Positions 54,896 to 64,000 of a stretch of 64,000 bases of DNA are shown in pieces (the stretch's first letter is position 1; each line of letters starts with the position of its first letter). The DNA comes from Epiperipatus broadwayi (taxonomy: Eukaryota; Onychophora; Udeonychophora; Euonychophora; Peripatidae), in NCBI GenBank assembly GCA_028023455.1, contig JAQFVV010006340.1, positions 3,005,711-3,069,710 of the forward strand. Reading direction: 5' to 3'. The notes beneath the pieces are model-generated. The model ran no database searches, had not been told where the DNA came from, and saw only the letters and a program-made list of their open reading frames with translations. The translations under genes were made by a program, and so were the position numbers.

Positions 54896-55645
54896 AATTT
54901 GTCAACCCACAAATATCATTATATATACATACGTAACTTACAGAACCTTGACCCAATAATTTGTTAAGATATAATTCAATTTCGGATTCCTGATTAATTA
55001 TAATTTTTAAAAAATATTTTATTTTTAATATCAACTTTTGTGGATAATAAGAATCTTGGTCAGCGATACAAAACTCTTACAATTAAGATATTTCATAAAC
55101 ATCATATAATTGATATTGTTATTTTTTCTTTATAAATTTAAATTTACATTAAGCAAATTAAGCAATATCATTAGGGAAATGTAACTATTCACATTTGAAT
55201 GTTAATATTATCGATTTATTGCAAAATACATTATATGCTATATATTTATATCATTTGACGTTTTAGAACTTTATAGATATTAAATATTTAATAAATGCAG
55301 ATTCCGTTTCCAAAACTGCTTAAAAATCTGCAGCCAGATCTCATTAAGCTAGACGCCATTCAAAACTTTATTCACCCATTATTGAATAGCGCTGTAGTGC
55401 AGTCAAAAGGACTCTTAGTGTTCTATTTTTTCTCACCTTATGCAGCAAGCCTTGATTGGCTCCTAGCGTAGTAAGATTGTGATCGATGATTTGTAACTAA
55501 TATTAAAAATGGAATCACCATTTACATATAAAATGTTACTACAAATATAAAGTTAATATAATTTTAAATTATCAATATATATTGAATAAATAATTTATTC
55601 ATTTTAAAGGAAGAAAAATAAACAAATCAATAATATGTCACTTAC

Positions 55646-55861
55646 GAACTGGTGGACATTTTAATTCTGGCGGTATTGACCAAATACCATTATCACAGTA
55701 ACTCTTGACTTGAGAATTTGACTTATAGCATGTGAATATTTTTTCACTACCATGATGAAGATATTCACCCACTTTTATTTCTTCAAGGAGTGGATAAAAA
55801 AAATGAACTTGTGCATAATTTACATAGTTGTCTGACAAAGGACTGAAAGTAATTTTGCATC
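55646..55861 (-). CDS. Exon 2 of 4 visible: sushi/CCP module
   Basis: Internal exon of 216 bp (72 codons), phase 1-1. The acceptor is a (TA)n tract ending in tatatag, followed by GA-TGC; the donor gtaagtg follows CCA-CCA-GTT-C. The translation shows the sushi (complement control protein) pattern: Cys1 in GCKITF, then VGEYLHHGS, Cys2 in IFTCY, Cys3 in SYC, Trp in NGIW and Cys4 in LKCPP. In this family Cys1-Cys3 and Cys2-Cys4 form disulphides, and the module mediates extracellular protein-protein contacts. The N-terminal part (about 45 residues between Cys1 and Cys2) is slightly long but matches the other sushi exon, with Y-PL-EEI-K-G-YL in common. One symmetrical exon per sushi module is the usual animal arrangement. 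The exon follows a 7,411 bp intron and precedes one of 6,443 bp. Confidence 0.88.
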
Positions 55862-55862
55862 C

Positions 55863-56003
55863 TATATATATATATATATATATATATAACAATTAGAAAC
55901 CAGTCAACACTTAAGACTATCACAATATAGATTTTAAGCAACAATCACAAACTGTTGTCAAGGCAATCTCTTATATATATATATATTATATATATATATA
56001 TAA
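55863..56003. repeat. (TA)n tracts next to the sushi exon 55861-55646
   Basis: TA tract at 55863-55888, immediately before the exon on the gene strand and forming its acceptor, and more TA at 55972-56003. Confidence 0.9.
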
Positions 56004-56049
56004 CCATTATAAATATACTATATAGTAATATTTATTAAGGCTATAACGT

Positions 56050-56178
56050 TAAGACTATGCGCCTGAAAAAGACGACAGTTGGCACTTTTGCAAATCTTAA
56101 ACATAAGATTTATTTAAAAGACAAAGATTTGCAGAGGTCCCTACTGTCGTTTTTTTTTCAGGCGCATAGTCTTACTTT
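56050..56178. repeat. Foldback element, ~55-bp imperfect arms
   Basis: The string taagactatgcgcctgaaaa (56051) pairs with ttttcaggcgcatagtctta (56157), and the pairing continues inward through gacgacag/ctgtcg and gcaaatctt/agatttgc. Part of the right arm (cagaggtccctactgtcg) resembles cagaggtccctagtgacg at 26596, pointing to a dispersed family. Confidence 0.75.
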
Positions 56179-56675
56179 AAGTAAGGAGTATGCGCTTTAT
56201 AAATATAATTTATTACAAATATATTACATGTAAGTTCCAAATAATTTTAACGATAAAAATAATAAAATATATATTTATTTATTTTTATTGTTAAAATTAT
56301 TTGAAACATATTCGCACTTTTGTTTAGAAATATCGAAGTAATATATATATAATTTCACTTTGACTATATATATATTGTATCTACTGAAATTTGAGATAAA
56401 TTTCAGTATGTGATGAAATTTAAGTCATATTTTTTTTTCTTGTTTGCATTTGATAGTGTTTATTTTATTCTATAAAGTATTGAACAGTGTTTCAATGACA
56501 ATGATAACACTGATATAAAAATTGTTTATTATTAATTGTATTGTCCAAGATTGTGAATTGACTTTATTAATTTTTATTTGGATATGTAAATAATAAAGCA
56601 TATGGTTTGATAAAATTATTGTTCTTTTTGTGATTATATGTATTTTTATAATAATAAAAAAATTCTTTATACGTA

Positions 56676-57080
56676 TTGCCACTCAGTGCAAGCCAGAGTA
56701 ATCAATGGATTTCAGAAGGCTTGTGCATAAAATCTCATCTAGTGCCTACTCATTTAATATCCCTCGACTAGTTTTTGTTTTGTGGCCTTTATTATGAAAA
56801 GCTTTGTATCTGACAGAACTGCACCTAGATCTTAGGATCTAATGCAACCCTCCTGCAGTCACCTTTTATCTCTACTTAACTACAAAACTATGGGTCTTAA
56901 ATTGAAAACAACATGATATTTTCAATCCAAGCTCATTAGCTTATATAGTCATATAGGTCTGAACTCAGTTTAGTACCTATGCATTTTGTTGACTTTGGTT
57001 CTTTAATAACCACTAGGTTTTCACTGAGTGGCAATACATCTAGAGAGTTTTGCCTGTTCTAATATCAATTATAAGCAAGC
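56676..57080 (+). repeat. Dispersed repeat R2, another copy
   Basis: Shares with 15.66-16.03 kb, in the same order: agtaatcaatgga, actcatttaatat, acagaactgcacctagatct and tctgaactcagttta. Intronic, between exons 63611-63273 and 55861-55646. The intervals 57080-58130 and 58470-59050 show nothing recognised. Confidence 0.65.
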
Positions 57081-58182
57081 ATAAGACATGGTGATCATGT
57101 GATGTTTATATGTATTTTTGTTACTGCATTCACAATGAAAATTACAATCAACATAACTAAATGTCTAATGTCTCAAATATATTTGTTGTCTTAGTTGTAT
57201 AATATTATACTGAAAAAATATATGTGGGAAAATATATTTCCAGTACAGTATAGTGAGAATGTTTATTCTTACGATTAAAACGTGTTTATACAAAAGTTAA
57301 CAAAAAACATACATTAGAAATATTTATTTTAATATTGTTCATTTTAAAACAGTAAGTAGGTAAAATATTTTATATAATAAGCATATATGAAAATGTAAAA
57401 ACATGAGACGGTTCATCCGTAGTACTTACAATTTGTGATAGATTTCAATTTTTAGAAAACTTAAAAAAAATATGGAAAATACATATTTTCAAATATTTTT
57501 CAAGGGTAAAAATATATATGAGAAATATTTATTTATTTTCCTTAATAATAAGTAAAAAATTTTACTACAATTCGCAAATATTAAAACCAAAACATAATAA
57601 TCGTTATGGATATCATATTTTGAGAAGGTTAAAAATATAGAATACTACAATTAGATAATATTACACTATTAATTAGAAAATATTAAAATTGAAATTAATT
57701 TTACAATTATCTTCAAGACATTTTATACTATTTTAGGTAGAATGAATACAAATGGAGTGTTTCATAAACCGTATAAAGTTGGAGTAAATACCAAGATAGT
57801 AAATGTAAAATAGTAGAATCTTAAAATAATATGAAAAATTATTACATAATAAGTATTTTATTTTAATATTGTTAATTTTGAATAACAAATAGATAAAATA
57901 GTATGGGACAGGAATGACACTTCTCAAAGTTTGAATAAGGGTAAGAAAAAATACATAGTTTTGACCTTGCAGTATGAGAGCAAGAAAAAATACAAAGATT
58001 GGATTGAATATGATCTCTTAGAATTTTAAAGTTATAAATAAAATATTGTGAATAAAAAATAACATCAAAAATTATCAATACTTGGTTCAAACAATAAATA
58101 TAAATTTGATTTTATAAAAGATTTTATTAAGTGTCTATCACCGAATCACTCCCCATCTATATGTTTGTCTTTCTGTCTTATC

Positions 58183-58312
<130 letters not shown>

Positions 58313-60250
58313 CCTGCATATTTATTTATCTATTTGCCAATCAATCAATATATCTGTATATTACTTTTCATGTATCTATATCCATTCATCCATATAACTA
58401 TTTATCTCTAATCCATTCATTCTCTCTATCTATCTATCTATTTCACTATCTCCATATTGTAACTTAAATAAACAAGTAGGTGTTTCCAAATTAACTCCAT
58501 AATAATTTGCAGGGGAAAGATGGTAAAACGATGGTAAAATAATAAACTAGTCATTTCAGGTATCTGGTCTATTTTGAGCCCTAGTTGGGCAGTCATTGTA
58601 ACCTAAATAAACATATCAAGTGGTGTAATTTAATAAAAATATTTCCAAAATTAATCCCACAGTATTAGTAATTTTAACAACTTTTAATATCTTAGTTCTA
58701 TTAAATGAATAAGTGAATAGTAAGAGAATATGGAGTGAATATGATCTATCAGGGCACCACTTGGCAATATGAACCTAGACAAAGTTATATTCTATACCTA
58801 TTTCAAATGTACTGGGTTTGAACCAATTTGGTACTTTATTTATGACACAATGTTGGATTTTTGGATTTTAGAACCATATCACATTTGCACTAACATAAAG
58901 AAAAACATAAAACATCATTATGCTTTAGTTGTGCATATAAAATTTATCAGACAAAAAGTATCACTTAGATTTTAATATTATAAATGCATTTCAACATTTT
59001 CATAAGTTCTGCTAGCTCATATCAAACACCATCAATTTATGATGGCAATTTACTCATCCTTGAATGATGGGGATGATTGGAATGGTGGTTATTATCTCCT
59101 AATGACTCACAAATGATAACAACATACAGTGAAAATCATTATTTATCTATGGCCATTAAACACATTTATCCAGATCATTAATTTAAAAACATGATGATGA
59201 TGACGATGAGGATGAGGATTATGACAATGCTACTTCCAGCACAGTTTTAGAACTAACACCTAACATAAGATTTAGCTTTTATAAATTCATAATTATTTGC
59301 CTAATTTTATTATATTTTAACTTAACCCTTAATATTCAACAATGATGATGAATGATCATAATCAATAAAACAACTAATACTCTTAATAAAGATATATACT
59401 CTTATAATAAAACAAATTAACATTTATTACTGGATACTAAAATACATACTATTTAAAGATATATATGAAAATTTATCGGAATAACAATGATGAGTTATTT
59501 TTCTTTAAATCATAATATTAATAATATTAAACTCTTCCCCATTTCCCTTTAATGAAAGTATCCAATGTATCTATCTATCAATCTATCTATCTATTTGTCT
59601 ATCTGTCTATCTATCTATCTATGTTTTGGATGACCTACTAAACAATTTATTATTCTATCTATCCGTTTATTTAAATACATCTGATTTCTCTCTATGCAAC
59701 AATTCATTTATGTATCTATCATTAGCATATATTTAACTATCTATATGTTAATCCATCAATTCAACCATATATATTGAAACAAGCATGCTTGTTTCACATG
59801 TGCATGTATTTAAAAAAAAAAAAACTACTTTATTCTCCGACCTTAAAAAACAGACGCACTGGTTTAAATGAAAGCTGCAACAAATAAAATATAGGGGGCT
59901 GAGCTGTCTAATCAATCCAGAAAGGAGTGCAAAATAGTGGAGTGGAAGGCTAAGAACGTTTGTTCTTTTTCGTTCAGTCATTCGTTGTAAGAAAAGTGAA
60001 TAGTGAAAAATTCAGTTTTTTATCGGTTATTTCACTATTTAACTAACACCTTAGAAGATAATATTTACAGTCACCATTAATGATGAAAAGGGAAAGAATT
60101 AGTATGGAAATCATACCAATGAAAGAATAATCCCTTGACATTCTCTCTTTCTCTGCACTGTGAGCCTCCATTCTTTCCTGTTTCAACATCATGAAAAATA
60201 CCAACGCCGTTCAGCTTAAATACAACGCCCTTTTTTTTTTTTGTTTTGTG

Positions 60251-60299
60251 TAGGCTTTAGCATGCTACTTGAAGTAAAAGAAGAAATGGATAAGATAAG
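60251..60299 (+). other. Possible small orphan exon
   Basis: A strong acceptor (T-run, then gttttgtgtag) precedes a 49-base stretch ending in aag|gtaaca. One frame is open (FSMLLEVKEEMDK). There is no neighbouring exon or domain, so this is only a candidate; it lies on the strand opposite the sushi gene. Confidence 0.15.
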
Positions 60300-60675
60300 G
60301 TAACAATTTCATAAATATTCGCTACGTATATGTATTTATAAGAAAACAAGAAAAATTTCTTTGCTAAAGATATTAACTTAGTCAAAAGTTGACGATTTTT
60401 TTTTGTTTCTTTACTTTCCCTTAATTGAAAACACACAAGAAACGAAAATCATGTTATTTAATTAAAACACTCACGTATATTTTATTAGTTAAATGCTAAT
60501 TATTTTATAGATTATATATGCGTACTGCTTAAAAATACTTCTAAAAACCCGGAATAAATGGTTAAAACATTTACTTAGTAATATTGTACGTATATCTATT
60601 TTAATGATTCTATGGACTTAAAATTACTAGTCAGTAAGTATGTGCGTATAAATTATATGTGCGTACTGCTTAAAA

Positions 60676-61010
60676 CACTTCTCATCACTTGAACTGAAAA
60701 ATGAGTTTTGCTTGGACAATCTATTGGAAACGCATCTGTAGTCTTCTCATCACTTGAACTGAAAAATGAGTTTTGCTTGGACAATCTATTGGAAATGCAG
60801 CTGTAGTCTTCTCATCACTTGAACTGAAAAATGGGTTTTTCTTGGACAATCTATTGGAAATACATCTGTAGTCTTCTCATCACTTGAACTAAAAAGTGAG
60901 TTTTGCTTGGACAATCCTATTGGAAATGCATCTGTAGTCTTCTCATCACTTGAACTGAAAAATGAGTTTTGCTTGGATAATCTACTTGAAATATATTCTT
61001 TTACTCTTCT
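60676..61010. repeat. 65-bp minisatellite, about five units
   Basis: Units start with cttctcatcacttgaact at 60678, 60743, 60808, 60873 and 60939 (periods 65, 65, 65 and 66), with a partial sixth ending near 61016. Units differ by a few substitutions. The minus frame 60786-61016 reads LSKQNS-FSSSDEKTTD repeats, but the 65-bp period shifts frame, so it is not a protein repeat as it stands. Confidence 0.92.
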
Positions 61011-61179
61011 TCTCATTATAGCAAATATATTGGAGGGACTTACATATTAATTGTTATTAAATAAAATTGTTACTTAAAATTCATTTTGGTTCCAGTTGTT
61101 CAATTCTATTTTGTTTTTATTGCATCACTCATTATTCATTGCACTGATTCACAAGAATCTCATGCCTCCCGAGCTACGT

Positions 61180-61480
61180 CTGGCATAACTAGATCTAGGT
61201 AAGTAAGGTTGTAGTGAGATGGAACTCTAGTGGCGCTGTTTGGAAAACCAAACATATAAATATCTAGATGCTTCCAGCCTCTATGGTGCTACATCCTCTG
61301 ATGAGCAGGAAATATTGTTGTGGGGTGGATCAACATCTGCATTGGGTAATGCCAATTGATAGTTCCTTCCTGCAACATGCTCATCAGGAAATAAATACAA
61401 CTGAAGTAATAAAAGGGTTGTGTGTGTAAAAGGGGGGTCCGGTTACAATATATATATATATATATATATTGACAGAATGG
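61180..61480. repeat. Candidate dispersed repeat with internal hairpin
   Basis: A less AT-rich block containing ctgatgagca (61299) and its complement tgctcatcag (61378), about 70 bases apart, followed by (TA)n at 61448-61470. No reading frame. From 61480 to 63270 nothing further is recognised. Confidence 0.4.
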
Positions 61481-63272
61481 GTTTAAACCCCATCACAACA
61501 AGTGCAAAAAAGGTGGTGGGCATCATACATATATGATGAATATTAAATTTAGCAGTCTTAAACTTAATTAGTTTTGCATATTATATTCCCACCATCAAGT
61601 CAGTCCATAGTGAGAGTTGAATTGCACTCACTTGATGAATACTGTCACAAGTCAATGGGCATAGTATTTCATTATGTAATCGTAAAATACATCATTCTTT
61701 AGGCAGCCTGATATGGCTCTAAACAACACTGTTGTAGTGTTAGCCATAAGTTAGGCCGCTAAAACAGTATAGTGATGTGCATTGTGTGAAAAACAATGCC
61801 ATCAAGTGATAGGGATCAGTATACATACTATTACTTTTATACATAATTATGAGGATATCTAGAAAATAGTATAATGACATAGTTTCAATGTATTATTGAT
61901 CTGAGATAAAACAAATAATAAAGCGAGATACAATTTTAAAACAGTTACACATGAACAAAAATATATAAATTGGGGAAAACTGAATACAATGTTGATGAAT
62001 GGATATTTTTGAAGATAATGAAATCTTAAGTTATTCATGTGTCACTAAAGTGTTTCCCAGATATTTGCCACTATATAATGAGTCTGAATTACCAAATAAT
62101 CAACACCTCTGAGGAAATGAATATTTTTCCACAGTGTGAAAAGAAATTTCTGTAACCTTGGTTCCAACTGGAATTATTACATATTGGAATAAATTTTCTT
62201 ATGTTCCAAGTTAATATAATTCTTTTCATTGAACAGTTATACTTTCTTTTGTAAGATTTCATTTTTCTGAAATCAAATTGCTTTTAATTAAGAACCTATA
62301 ACATAAATTGTGTGTCCCTTTTTTATCTCCTGCAACCTTTAGTCTAAGCAGCTATAAAATTTCTTCTAAACTTTTGTAAATAATTGGCTATTTTTTCTAC
62401 CTGATAAGTAAAGTATTATAAAACATATTGTAACTAATGCTTAACATAATAAAAAGCAGATGTATTTCGTTGTCATAAGTGATTATAAGTTAGTAATTAA
62501 GTAAAGCCACCTACATAAAAATATTTTTTCTTCATTTTTGCAATATTCTGGCCATAATTTTTAAATTTTGTATAGACAACTTTTTAATATTTATTATAAA
62601 TCATATTATAAAAATAATAAAAATTGAAATATTTATATGACAACATCTTAGCAGTGCAAAACCATTGTAACATCTATATTAATATATTATCCATTGCAAT
62701 TTAATCTTCAAAATGAAATATTTTTACTGACATGAAGAGTTTATAAATGTACTCACTCAGTATTGTATTTGGAGTTACATTCTTGTAAAAATAATGTTGC
62801 ATATACTGTAAAACATTAACCACTCTTGCATTATAACATCTAGCCTTTTCATCTTATTTTAGTAATCACAGATTTAATGTATCAAAATTAATATATATTT
62901 GCATCAATTTTGACATTTGCACTATAGATTAGTTAGACTTTATTTAATCTTTGAAGAAATGTTATTTTCAGTTAATGAAACTTTTTTTTTCAAATGAATT
63001 TTTAGCAAATACTATTTTTTTCACTATTTATTTAAAATCATATTTATTAATAATAATTGTTTTTAAAAAGTTTTATTTTTGTCATATTATCCAAATCGAA
63101 AGCTTCATATAAGAAAAAATAAATGTTTCCAGAATTTTATTTTGCCATATAATGGTGAATATTAAATACAGTATATCCCACTATAAGATTGGTACATATA
63201 ATATAGTGATATATTTGTGAAAAGACATATGTTGCAAAAATTAAATATTCTTTTACAAAACAAAATGCTTAC

Positions 63273-63611
63273 CTAACTCCAAGTTGAAAATATACCCCAT
63301 ACCAATAGTCATATTTAAAGCACCCACAAAATATTCAAACTGTTTTCCAACCATATCTTCTTCCAAACTTTGAAAACATGAACGTAGAGGATTTTCGGTA
63401 TCAACAGTTATAATGTTTTGATAATAAGAATCAGAGAAGATTATCGTATGGTTATCACGGATGTAAGTGAAGATTTTGGAATTGATATCCAAGCGTCTAA
63501 ATTGAATTTCTTCTGGAATAGTTGTTGCATTATTCAATTTTATCGTGACACAAAATGATTGATGTAATATTAGTGCTGGTCTGTCGAATTTTAACTCAGT
63601 AATACGCCAAT
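63273..63611 (-). CDS. Exon 1 of 4 visible: unrecognised 'WRI' domain of an extracellular sushi mosaic protein
   Basis: Internal exon of 339 bp (113 codons). Seen: the acceptor ...tatattag precedes AT-TGG-CGT, and the donor follows TTA-G as gtaagc, so the exon is phase 1 at both ends. The reading frame is open throughout and encodes one domain. It starts (D)WRITELKFD, has FCVTIKLN near residue 20 and SCF near residue 75, and ends FNLEL(G). Two cysteines (FC and SCF) sit at positions matched in the paralogous exon at 6675-7007, so a single disulphide is plausible. Two N-glycosylation sequons (NAT and NMT) suggest secretion. I do not recognise the domain family; a small beta-rich extracellular module is an inference. 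The last base G joins GA of the next exon to give Gly just before the first sushi cysteine. The first base of its split codon comes from an exon beyond the right edge of the window. The 5' end of the gene is not in the window. Confidence 0.8.
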
Positions 63612-64000
63612 CTAATATATAATATAAAGATATTTATAAAATCCTGACATCACCTTAAATAATGTGTTGCTAAATTATTTACAGAAAAAAAGATTAAAAG
63701 TAGTTAAATATTTTTTAAATTTACCAAGATGAAGATTCATCCGAAGATACCAAAAATACAAAATACTACTTTCATATGAACTGAATTTAGAAAGCAAAGA
63801 TCATGAATAAATTAGGCATCAATATTTGCTGAGACATTTTCAATGTTTTAATAACATAAACTTTAAAACTTGTTAATGCTTATATTTTAGTTAAAAATAA
63901 ATTCCTTCTAATGAGTGATCTTTGTTTTTATATGTTTTTTAATATTTAATGTTAGGATTATAGGTAATTAATAACAATTTAATACATCACTATAAACAAA

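Larger units (their letters stand above)
49203..55645 (-). other. Intron between the two sushi exons (6,443 bp)
   Basis: Bounded by a GTAAGT donor at 55645 and a (TA)n-AG acceptor at 49203. It holds the 65-bp-arm inverted repeat at 49297-49448, the large palindrome at 50628-51566 and a tRNA-like short repeat at 54658-54725. Elsewhere (49450-50600 and 51600-54600) I see only AT-rich, poly-T and poly-A-rich DNA with no supported gene. Confidence 0.75.

Noticed and set aside
55345-55365. TGGCGT on the minus strand, considered as the start of another WRI exon
   Set aside because: No AG acceptor at the right phase, and the following frame closes quickly.
61290-61320. CTGATGAG...GAAA string considered as a hammerhead ribozyme
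   Set aside because: Only three bases separate the two core motifs, leaving no room for stem II.

Overview
The window is a strongly AT-rich stretch of animal nuclear DNA. It shows GT-AG introns, very large introns, dense (TA)n, (TTA)n and (GATA)n microsatellites, and many decayed retroelements: Penelope-like elements with GIY-YIG domains, RTE-type LINEs, another non-LTR element and tRNA-like short repeats. This texture fits an invertebrate, and I would guess a mollusc, perhaps a cephalopod. That assignment is inference, because no marker gene fixes the species.

The only host gene I can support lies on the minus strand and spans at least 57 kb, running off both sides of the window. Four coding exons are visible in transcript order: 63611-63273, 55861-55646, 49202-48990 and 7007-6675. 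All four are symmetrical phase 1-1 exons with clean GT donors and AG acceptors. The two middle exons each encode one sushi/CCP module (four cysteines plus the tryptophan). The outer two encode a paralogous domain of about 112 residues that I do not recognise. It begins with WRI and has two conserved cysteines. The product therefore reads WRI domain - sushi - sushi - WRI domain, a typical layout for a shuffled extracellular or cell-surface protein. No signal peptide, start or stop is in the window.

The remainder is intronic or flanking repeat DNA. From left to right: T-rich DNA without genes (1-5400); an RTE remnant (5400-6640); exon 7007-6675; a ~42 kb intron with a head-to-head pair of Penelope-like elements (12.1-15.5 kb), a dispersed repeat family (15.6-16.9 kb), an element at 19.4-21.2 kb, a foldback interrupted by a 2.5 kb TG...CA insertion (21.5-25.1 kb), further Penelope fragments (25.1-26.0 and 36.3-38.8 kb), a non-LTR element (29.2-31.6 kb), an RTE element (34.3-36.3 kb), a large palindrome (41.2-41.6 kb), a PBS-like degenerate array (43.9-44.2 kb) and a ~500 bp (GATA)n tract. 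Then come sushi exon 49202-48990, a ~940 bp palindrome (50.6-51.6 kb), sushi exon 55861-55646, a 65-bp minisatellite (60.7-61.0 kb) and exon 63611-63273.

The most interesting items are the unrecognised WRI domain in a sushi mosaic gene, splice acceptors built directly on (TA)n tracts, and the recurrent head-to-head, (TA)n-bounded inverted pairs, several of which are demonstrably Penelope-like elements. Every retroelement reading frame seen is broken.
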